A stretch of DNA of 12,868 nt from positions 1-12,868 of the forward strand of contig JBKOWY010000174.1 of assembly GCA_046724655.1 (NCBI GenBank), read 5' to 3'. This DNA comes from JALZAA01 sp046724655 (GTDB lineage Bacteria > Actinomycetota > Acidimicrobiia > IMCC26256 > JACDBD01). The translations under genes were made by a program, and so were the position numbers. The number at the start of each line of letters is the position of its first letter. Positions within the stretch are counted from its first letter, which is position 1. The notes beneath the pieces are model-generated. The model did no database searches and was not told the origin of the DNA. It saw only the letters and a program-made list of their open reading frames with translations. Below, in pieces: positions 6,260 to 11,636 of this stretch.

Positions 6260-8079
6260 TCGAATCCGACGAGGCATCGCCGACGCCGATCTCCGACTAC
6301 GGGCTGATCGGCGACACCCGCACCGCCGCGCTGTCTTCGTCGCATGGCTCGATCGACTGGTTGTGCCTTCCGCGCTTCGACGGCGAGCCGATCTTCGGGC
6401 GATTGGTCGGTGGCGAACAGGCCGGCAGCTTCGTGGTGCAACCGGCCGCGCGAGCGGAAGTGCTGTCCAGGCGGTACTGGCCCGACTCGGCGGTGCTGGA
6501 GACGAAATGGAACACGGGCGCGAGTGAAGTCACGCTGACCGAGGGCATGGTCAGCGAAGTGGAGCACGAGCTCTTGCCCACGCTGCTGCTCGTGCGCCGG
6601 CTCGAGTGGAGAGGTGCGCCCGCCCGGGTGATCGTGCGCTTCGATCCCCGGCACGGGGAGCGCCACACCCCGCCGCGCGTGCGCCGAGAGGCGTCCGGCC
6701 TGGTGTGTGAGTGGGGATCGCTGGCCGTCGGGCTTCACGTCGAGCCCCAGATCGTGATCGAGCCGGGGCGGGCGGTCGAGATCACGCTCACGCAGGGGGA
6801 GTCGATCACACTGGCGATGACGGGGACCGAAGGGGAGCCGCTCGTGTACGTGCCGGCGGCGCGGGCGTGGGCTGCCCTGCTCCGCGACCACGAGCGCTGG
6901 AAGGCCTGGGTCGAAGGGGTCGGTGACTGCGGGCCGTTTCAGGACTCGGTCGTGCGAAGCCTCATCACCCTGCGGTTGTTGACGTACTCGCCTTCGGGTG
7001 CGCCCGTGGCGGCTCCGACGACCTCGCTGCCCGAGGAGATCGGCGATGAGCGCAACTGGGACTACCGGTATGCGTGGGTTCGCGACGCGAGTCTGGGCAT
7101 CGGAGCATTCCTCGGGACGCACCGCGACGAGGTCGCGCGCGCCTTCTTCATGTGGTTGCTGCACGCGAGCCGACTCGATCGTCCACATCTGGCGCCCGTC
7201 CTCAACCTCGACGGCAAGCGGGTTCCGAAGGAGCGCCGTCTCGACTGGCCCGGGTACGCCGGCAGCAGACCGGTACGGGTGGGGAACGACGCCCGCGACC
7301 AACATCAGCTGGATTGCTACGGATTCGTCGTGGATGCCGCGGCCCGGCTGCACGAAGCCGGGCACGGTCTCTACGGGGAGACGTGGCGAGTGATGTCCGG
7401 CTACGCCGACTACGTCGCGAGGCGTTGGCACGAGCCGGACGCCGGCCTCTGGGAGGTGCGCTCACGACCGACCCATCACGTGCACTCCAAGCTCATGGGC
7501 TGGATGGCCCTCGCCCGCGCCATTCGACTCGCCGACACGTACCCGACGAGGCGACGACGCCTCCGGCGCTGGGTGGCGGCACGCGACACCCTCTTGGCTG
7601 ATGTGTGGCGTCACGGATACGACCGCGACCGTCGGACATTCGTCCGCGCATACGGAGCCGAAGACCTCGACGCCGCGCTCGTGCGCGTGCCGTTGCTGGG
7701 GTTCGAGGCCGCTGATTCGCCGGCGTTGATCGGTACCGTCGACGCCGTGCGTCGAGAGCTCGGCGCCGGTGGGTCCCTCCTGTACCGCTACCGCCCCGGG
7801 TCGGATGGGCTCAGCGGTGGCGAGGGTGCGTTCCTCCCGTGCTCGTACTGGCTCGCAGAGTCCCTCGCGGCCGCGGGCCGGACGGACGAGGCCATTGGTG
7901 TGCTTGACGAGCTGACGCGCCACAACGCGCCGCTGGGCCTCCTCCCCGAGGAGGTCGACCCGGGCGCGGGTGGTTACCTCGGCAATTTCCCCCAGGCCTT
8001 CACCCACGCTGCACACGTCGCGGCAGCTCTGGCGATCCGGGACGCGGCGGCGGCTCGGCGGCGGGATCACGTCGCGTAG
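6256..8079 (+). CDS. glycoside hydrolase family 15 protein (glucoamylase or trehalase-like)
   Basis: GH15 enzymes are inverting exo-alpha-glucosidases; actinobacterial members of this size include glucoamylase-like proteins and trehalases. The 607-aa protein has the N-terminal beta-sandwich (start SDYGLIGDTRTAAL, GSIDWLCLPRFD, to about 215) and then the (alpha/alpha)6 barrel. Barrel motifs are GDERNWDYRYAWVRDAS (263-279), GLWEVR with the probable general acid Glu400, and GLLPEEVDP with the probable base Glu565/566. GGYLGNFPQAFTH (572-584) is the typical end motif. There is no signal peptide, so it is cytoplasmic. The ATG at 6256 overlaps the SDR stop by four bases and has GGGAG at the right distance. 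Trehalose, glycogen-derived or maltooligosaccharide substrates cannot be separated by eye. It converges on a membrane gene with a 7-bp gap. Confidence 0.93.
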   Translation: MIESDEASPTPISDYGLIGDTRTAALSSSHGSIDWLCLPRFDGEPIFGRLVGGEQAGSFVVQPAARAEVLSRRYWPDSAVLETKWNTGASEVTLTEGMVSEVEHELLPTLLLVRRLEWRGAPARVIVRFDPRHGERHTPPRVRREASGLVCEWGSLAVGLHVEPQIVIEPGRAVEITLTQGESITLAMTGTEGEPLVYVPAARAWAALLRDHERWKAWVEGVGDCGPFQDSVVRSLITLRLLTYSPSGAPVAAPTTSLPEEIGDERNWDYRYAWVRDASLGIGAFLGTHRDEVARAFFMWLLHASRLDRPHLAPVLNLDGKRVPKERRLDWPGYAGSRPVRVGNDARDQHQLDCYGFVVDAAARLHEAGHGLYGETWRVMSGYADYVARRWHEPDAGLWEVRSRPTHHVHSKLMGWMALARAIRLADTYPTRRRRLRRWVAARDTLLADVWRHGYDRDRRTFVRAYGAEDLDAALVRVPLLGFEAADSPALIGTVDAVRRELGAGGSLLYRYRPGSDGLSGGEGAFLPCSYWLAESLAAAGRTDEAIGVLDELTRHNAPLGLLPEEVDPGAGGYLGNFPQAFTHAAHVAAALAIRDAAAARRRDHVA

Positions 8080-8086
8080 GCACGCG

Positions 8087-8518
8087 TCAGTGCGGGTGCA
8101 GCAACAATCCCAACGCGGCGCCGTACAACACGTGGGCGACGATCGTCACCAGCGGCGTCTCGCGCCCGTAATTGAGCGCGAGGAGCCCGGGTTGCTCGAG
8201 CACGGGACCGGTGCTCAGGCCGGCGCGTGCCGATGCCAGGCGCGGATGCACGCCCACGAGCAACGGGATGATGACGGTTAGCGCGACGAGTGCATGGACC
8301 AACCCGAGTACCGCGCCCATCCACACCGTCGCCCGTCCGAGTGCGGCAAACGCCGCTGCATAGCCGAGCGCAAACCCCTGGCCGTTGACGAGGTGGATGA
8401 AGAAGCCGAACACCCGAGCGCGGTCGGGATCAGGCGTGATCAAGGTGCCGAGGAGCAGCGGGAGATCGAGACGGGTGAACCCGGCGAGCTGCGCGGCGAT
8501 CATCGCGGCGGTGAGCAC
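8087..8518 (-). CDS. small integral membrane protein (family not recognised)
   Basis: The protein is 143 aa from the GTG at 8518. Hydrophobic segments lie at about 37-60 (FGFFIHLVNGQGFALGYAAA), 65-90 and 122-140, with loops LDLPLLLGTLITPDPDRA and an Arg/Ser-rich stretch 93-105. The GTG truncates a first helix: the same frame upstream reads IDWSGWAIFGLIATA before it, so the true start is probably further up, although no ATG, GTG or TTG exists between 8518 and the stop at 8612. An ATC at 8563-8561 has GGGGAG eight bases before it and would give about 158 aa and four helices. It shares a frame with the upstream DoxX-like gene, separated by that gene's TGA, and is probably its operon partner. No enzyme motif is seen. 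It might be a transport or membrane-stress protein, but that is a guess. Confidence 0.7.
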   Translation of the reverse strand: MLTAAMIAAQLAGFTRLDLPLLLGTLITPDPDRARVFGFFIHLVNGQGFALGYAAAFAALGRATVWMGAVLGLVHALVALTVIIPLLVGVHPRLASARAGLSTGPVLEQPGLLALNYGRETPLVTIVAHVLYGAALGLLLHPH

Positions 8519-8611
8519 CGCCGTCGCGATCAGACCGAAGATCGCCCAGCCGCTCCAGTCGATGTTCGCTACTCCCCGGCTCCGGTGTCCCCCGACGCGC
8601 CGATCAGACGA

Positions 8612-9079
8612 TCACGATCGCCGAGCGAAGATTGGGTGCGGAAACGCCGCCGCCAGCCGCGCCAGCGCCAGCGCCGCCAGCAGCAACCCGAAGTCGCGCA
8701 GCGCGACGTCGTAGTAGTCGCCGAGCAGCAGCAGGTTCACGATGATCCCGCCGAGCCACGCGGCCACGACGTACGGCGCGACGCGCGGCAGTAGGAAGAC
8801 GAGTACCCCTGCAACGATCTCGACGACGCCCACGGCCAGCATGGCCTGATGGGCGGTGCCCGGGATGATGTCGTTGAACTCCGGCGACAGATAGAGCTTC
8901 CAGTCGACGAGGACGTCGAAGAACTTGTCCAGGCCGAACAGGATCGGCGCCGCCGTGAACCCGACCCAGAGGATCAGGAAGCCCTGAAAGGCGGGATTCG
9001 TCCACTCGCGTCGAGGCCGAGCCCCTGTCGCGAACGCAGGGGTCGACGCCCGAGGACGAGCTTCGGTGGTCGTGGCCAT
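8612..9079 (-). CDS. DoxX-like integral membrane protein
   Basis: This 155-aa protein has a soluble, Arg/Thr-rich N-terminus (1-30) and four predicted helices at about 32-52, 80-98, 102-120 and 127-146. The loop FGLDKFFDVLVDW (48-60), GVVEIVAGVLVF (84-95) and YYDVALRDFGLLLAALAL (122-139) give it a DoxX/DoxD-like look; the FGLDK motif matches uncharacterised actinobacterial proteins of this class. Two in-frame ATGs are present at 9085 and 9079. AAGGAGG (9092-9086) abuts the first but lies six bases from the second, so 9079 is chosen. Its promoter faces a divergent SufR-like regulator, which suggests redox- or iron-sulfur-linked control. Molecular activity is unknown; DoxX-type proteins have been tied to redox and thiosulfate or oxidative-stress membrane complexes. 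Confidence 0.75.
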   Translation of the reverse strand: MATTTEARPRASTPAFATGARPRREWTNPAFQGFLILWVGFTAAPILFGLDKFFDVLVDWKLYLSPEFNDIIPGTAHQAMLAVGVVEIVAGVLVFLLPRVAPYVVAAWLGGIIVNLLLLGDYYDVALRDFGLLLAALALARLAAAFPHPIFARRS

Positions 9080-9085
9080 CGTCAT

Positions 9086-9092
9086 CCTCCTT
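9086..9092 (-). promoter_or_regulatory. strong ribosome binding site deciding the DoxX-like start
   Basis: On the minus strand the sequence is AAGGAGG followed directly by ATGACG and then ATGGCC. Only the second ATG (9079) has a workable spacing of six bases, so the protein begins MATTTE and the adjacent ATG is not used. Confidence 0.8.
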
Positions 9093-9099
9093 GTAGCAA

Positions 9100-9111
9100 C
9101 TGTAAAAACAG
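9100..9111. promoter_or_regulatory. palindromic operator candidate CTGT-N4-ACAG
   Basis: CTGT (9100-9103) and ACAG (9108-9111) are perfect inverted half-sites around AAAA. The site lies just downstream of the predicted start of transcription of the minus-strand DoxX-like operon and between it and the divergent winged-helix regulator. This is a classical repressor position. That the neighbouring regulator binds it is inference. Confidence 0.45.
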
Positions 9112-9120
9112 CGTTCCCTC

Positions 9121-9150
9121 ACGTTAGAGATGCAATCCGGTGCTTGTCAA
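9121..9150 (-). promoter_or_regulatory. sigma70-type promoter of the DoxX-like operon
   Basis: Reading the minus strand, a perfect -35 TTGACA occupies 9150-9145 and a -10 TAACGT occupies 9126-9121, separated by 18 bp. Transcription would start near 9114, leaving a leader of about 35 nt that contains the palindrome and the strong ribosome binding site. Confidence 0.65.
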
Positions 9151-9157
9151 GATCCAT

Positions 9158-9166
9158 TGGTATTAG
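9158..9166 (+). promoter_or_regulatory. extended -10 promoter of the regulator gene
   Basis: TG-G-TATTAG at 9158-9166 is an extended -10 element. Start of transcription would fall around 9172-9175, at or within a few bases of the GTG start at 9176, making the transcript leaderless or nearly so. No good -35 is present at normal spacing, as expected for extended -10 promoters. Confidence 0.45.
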
Positions 9167-9175
9167 AGTGCAGGT

Positions 9176-9862
9176 GTGGTCGACGACCTCGACGACCTCC
9201 AGAGCCTGCAAGGCCTCACCGACCCGGTGCGCCGGTCCCTCTATCGCCACCTGGTCGCTCACGGCGCCCCGGTCGGCCGCGACGCCGCCGCGCAGGCCGT
9301 CGGCATCAGCCGTTCACTGGCCGCGTACCACCTCGACCGTCTCGTCGAGGAGGGCCTTCTCGAGGCTCGGTACGAAAGGCTCACCGCGCGCCGGGGACCG
9401 GGAGCGGGACGCCCATCGAAGGTGTACGTGCGGTCCCGGGCGCGCATCCAGGTCAGCGTCCCGCCTCGTGATTACGAGGTCGCCGCCCGTGTCCTCGCCG
9501 AGGCGTTGGAATCCGAATCGGGCGGACGGGCCGTGGCTCGCGCGGCGCGCGCGCTCGGCCAGCAGATCGGAACTGAAGCCGCGCGTTCCACCGCCGACAC
9601 TCCCTGCTCCGCGTCCGACCGCCTCGTGGAGGTGCTCGAATCGCGGGGCTACGAGCCCTACGACGACGGCGGCACGATCCGCCTCCGCAACTGTCCCTTC
9701 GACGCATTGGCAGCTGAGCACCGCAACCTGGTGTGCGAGATGAACCTCGCCCTCATCCAGGGCGCGACAGAGGAGCTCGGCGACGACGCCCTGCACCCTC
9801 GCCTTGATCCGCGATCAGGTGAGTGCTGCGTCACGTTCGAACGGAGTCGGGACTCTGACTAG
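9176..9862 (+). CDS. winged-helix transcriptional regulator with SufR-like cysteine C-terminal domain
   Basis: This 228-aa protein has an ArsR/DeoR-like winged helix at about 12-85: DPVRRSLYRHLV, a recognition region around GISRSLAAYHLDRLVEEGLL (43-62), and a wing ending GRPSKVY (78-84). The C-terminal part has the pattern of the SufR group of iron-sulfur-sensing regulators: RNCPF (Cys173), HRNLVC (Cys187) and GECC (Cys217/218), roughly C-x13-C-x29-C, which in SufR ligates a cluster. Cys144 is an extra candidate. The middle (98-150) is helical and probably dimerises. The start is a GTG with no Shine-Dalgarno, explained by a nearly leaderless transcript from the extended -10 at 9158. It is divergent from the DoxX-like operon and probably represses it. 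No suf genes are in view, so its target set may differ from true SufR. Confidence 0.85.
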   Translation: MVDDLDDLQSLQGLTDPVRRSLYRHLVAHGAPVGRDAAAQAVGISRSLAAYHLDRLVEEGLLEARYERLTARRGPGAGRPSKVYVRSRARIQVSVPPRDYEVAARVLAEALESESGGRAVARAARALGQQIGTEAARSTADTPCSASDRLVEVLESRGYEPYDDGGTIRLRNCPFDALAAEHRNLVCEMNLALIQGATEELGDDALHPRLDPRSGECCVTFERSRDSD

Positions 9863-9868
9863 TCGCGC

Positions 9869-10294
9869 CTAGATCGGCGTCTCGACACCGAGCTGCCGGA
9901 ACCAGCCGAGCGTGTCTTCGACGCCCCACGACTCGGCGAGCCGGCCACCGATCACCCGGTAGACAGTCGTACCGGGCTTGTCGTAGCGCTGACCGGCGGG
10001 CTGGATGCCGAGGAACGGCTGCCCGGTGAGCGTGCCGCGCTCGCTGTAGCGCATCACGATCTTGTCCCCTTCGACGATCAGGTCCTCGATAGTGATGCCA
10101 ACGTCCGGGAACGACTGCCGCAGGAACTTGCACACATTCACGTACGCTTCGCGGCCGACGGTCGCCTTTCCCTCGGCGCCGTAGTACGCGGTGTAGTCGT
10201 CGGCGAGCGTCGATTCGCACACCGTCCAGTCACCGCGGTTGAAGCCTGCTTCGATGTGCCGGCGGACGAGCCCGCGCATCTCGTCGGGGGTCAC
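9869..10294 (-). CDS. SnoaL-like (NTF2-fold) ester cyclase family protein
   Basis: This 141-aa cytoplasmic protein has the cone-shaped SnoaL/NTF2-like fold. Indicators are the N-terminal helix RRHIEAGFNRGDW (11-23), ADDYTAYYG (31-39), the loop KFLRQSFPDVGITIEDLIVEGDKIV-type motif split over 56-80, and the family ending GRLAESWGVEDTLGWFRQLG (117-136). Members include polyketide cyclases and many proteins of unknown substrate; ring-closing activity cannot be assumed. The start is a GTG at 10294 that directly follows the TGA of the DUF4190 gene with no gap, so it is translated by coupling as the last gene of a three-gene operon. It converges on the regulator gene with a 6-bp gap. Confidence 0.85.
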   Translation of the reverse strand: MTPDEMRGLVRRHIEAGFNRGDWTVCESTLADDYTAYYGAEGKATVGREAYVNVCKFLRQSFPDVGITIEDLIVEGDKIVMRYSERGTLTGQPFLGIQPAGQRYDKPGTTVYRVIGGRLAESWGVEDTLGWFRQLGVETPI

Positions 10295-10579
10295 TCAGCC
10301 TGTTCCCGCCGTCGCGACCACGACCACGAAGATGACGAGACCGAGGATCATCAACCCGATCGCGATCCACCCCATGATCAGGCCGGCCTGGGCCATCCCG
10401 TCCCCCTGGAGCCGGCCGCCGGAGGCGGCGATCTCACGACGGGCCTGGTTCCCCAGGACGACGGCGGCGATGCCGACGGGCGCGCACACGGCGAGGCCGG
10501 CGATCCCTGACACGAGGGCGGCGACCGCTTTGCCGGCGGTCGGGGCCGTCCCGGGGCTCGAACCTGACCCGTAGGCCAT
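10295..10579 (-). CDS. DUF4190 domain-containing membrane protein
   Basis: This 94-aa protein starts with a Gly/Ser/Pro-rich cytoplasmic stretch (1-16), then has two transmembrane helices (about 17-43 and 64-90). The hallmark between them, LGNQARREIAASGGRLQGDG (42-61) followed by MAQAGLIMGWIAIGL, is the classic DUF4190 signature common in actinobacteria. The ATG at 10579 follows the DUF4328 stop by 6 bp, and its own stop touches the GTG of the SnoaL-like gene. The function of the family is not known; small two-helix proteins of this kind are often found with other membrane proteins of unknown function. Confidence 0.88.
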   Translation of the reverse strand: MAYGSGSSPGTAPTAGKAVAALVSGIAGLAVCAPVGIAAVVLGNQARREIAASGGRLQGDGMAQAGLIMGWIAIGLMILGLVIFVVVVATAGTG

Positions 10580-10585
10580 CGCCGG

Positions 10586-11428
10586 CTACGACGCAGGGGG
10601 CGGCGATCCGACGGCGGCCTGCTGTGCGCGCAAGCATTCCTCCTGGCGCGCGGCGACCTTGCGGATCACGACGATTGCGAGCACGGCGGCGATGATGCCG
10701 GCCACGTGGGCCACGATGCGCAGGCTGTCGTCGCGCCGGACCTTCTCGGGTTCGTCGGCGCGCACATCTCCGCCGGAGCTCGCGATCCAGTTCGGGATGA
10801 AGTACAGCACTGCGCCCACGAGCCATGCCCAGATCGCGGGCAATGTCTTCGAACGTCGCCAGCTCGGGTCGCCGCGAGCGATCGACGCGTCGGAACCGCG
10901 CCACACGTCGTCGAGGACGATGAACGGGATCACCCACCAGGCGAGGGGGATGAACCAGCCACCGATGGCCCATCCCGGCCCGAGCCTCGGGTTCTGGCGG
11001 CCGAGCGCCTCGTTGTTCTTCGCCGCCCGGTACAGCCAGATGATCAGCAGCACGAAGATCGCGATCGTGACGAGCCCGCTGAGTATCACAATCGACGCGG
11101 GAAACGTCTGCGCGTCGTTCACGGCTTTGGTGTTGAAGACGAACCCGCCCTGCTCGTGGTCGTTCAGGACGGTGAGATGGTGGATCACGCCGATGATCAA
11201 CAACACCGACAACCCGATGTGGACCAGGAACAGCACGGTGAGCGCTTTGGTGAGGCCGCGCAGGCTGCGCCACTGCGCGGTCGGCGCGTATCCCTCCGGC
11301 GGCGTCCCCCAGCCCGCGGACGGCGCCCCGCCCTGCTCGTAGTAGCCGGGCGGCGGCGTCGACGGGGGCGGCCCCGGCATCTGCGGCTCGGGCGGCGGCG
11401 GGAGCGCAGCAGGCGTCTCGTCACTCAT
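10586..11428 (-). CDS. DUF4328 domain-containing membrane protein
   Basis: This 280-aa polytopic protein has a Pro-rich cytoplasmic N-terminus (1-52, with PPPPEP and PPGYY motifs), then about five helices at 62-82, 111-133, 151-172, 197-216 and 237-256, and a short Pro/Ser tail. The family signature is the block YRAAKNNEALGRQNPRLGPG (133-152) leading into WAIGGWFIPLAWWVIPF (153-169) and VLDDVWRGSD (171-180). The start is the ATG at 11428 (MSDETP), with AAAGGA five bases upstream; the in-frame ATG at 11452 lacks a ribosome site. It is first in an operon with DUF4190 (6-bp gap) and the SnoaL-like gene. Both membrane families share Pro-rich tails, suggesting they may interact, but no function is established. 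Confidence 0.88.
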   Translation of the reverse strand: MSDETPAALPPPPEPQMPGPPPSTPPPGYYEQGGAPSAGWGTPPEGYAPTAQWRSLRGLTKALTVLFLVHIGLSVLLIIGVIHHLTVLNDHEQGGFVFNTKAVNDAQTFPASIVILSGLVTIAIFVLLIIWLYRAAKNNEALGRQNPRLGPGWAIGGWFIPLAWWVIPFIVLDDVWRGSDASIARGDPSWRRSKTLPAIWAWLVGAVLYFIPNWIASSGGDVRADEPEKVRRDDSLRIVAHVAGIIAAVLAIVVIRKVAARQEECLRAQQAAVGSPPPAS

Positions 11429-11433
11429 GACTA

Positions 11434-11439
11434 TCCTTT
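11434..11439 (-). promoter_or_regulatory. ribosome binding site deciding the DUF4328 start
   Basis: AAAGGA on the minus strand lies five bases before the ATG at 11428. It supports that start over the in-frame ATG eight codons upstream. Confidence 0.65.
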
Positions 11440-11492
11440 CGCGCCGTCGCAAGCTCCGGCTCGGTTGCTCCTCTGCGCCCTCGCAAGGCTCG

Positions 11493-11518
11493 GGCTTTGC
11501 GGCAACGGCGGCAAAGCC
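11493..11518. repeat. inverted repeat in the divergent leader (first hairpin)
   Basis: GGCTTTGC (11493-11500) and GCAAAGCC (11511-11518) form a perfect 8-bp stem with a 10-nt GC-rich loop. It sits in the 208-bp gap between the DUF4328 operon and the FrhB-like gene. In a minus-strand transcript it would fold within the long leader of DUF4328. Confidence 0.6.
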
Positions 11519-11530
11519 ACCGCCGCCGCG

Positions 11531-11555
11531 GGCGACGGTCGGCCGAGCCGTCGCC
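11531..11555. repeat. inverted repeat in the divergent leader (second hairpin)
   Basis: GGCGACGG (11531-11538) and CCGTCGCC (11548-11555) form a perfect 8-bp stem around TCGGCCGAG, whose core TCGGCCGA is itself a palindrome. It lies 12 bp from the first hairpin. It could be an operator for a dimeric protein, a structured leader or an attenuator; nothing decides between these. The rest of the 208-bp gap shows no open gene and no convincing promoter boxes. Confidence 0.6.
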
Positions 11556-11625
11556 GCTGAAGCGTACGCGCGTGCAGGTTTCGCCCGCTCGGGCCGCGAG
11601 TGACAAACTCGTTGTTGCTACACAC

Positions 11626-11631
11626 AGGGAG
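11626..11631 (+). promoter_or_regulatory. ribosome binding site of the FrhB-like gene
   Basis: AGGGAG lies five bases before the ATG at 11637 and fixes that start. Confidence 0.7.
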
Positions 11632-11636
11632 CGCGA

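Noticed and set aside
11565..11620. tRNA-like stretch with GTGCAGGTTTC
   Set aside because: No T-stem complement, acceptor stem or anticodon arm can be formed, so neither an intact nor a truncated tRNA is supported.
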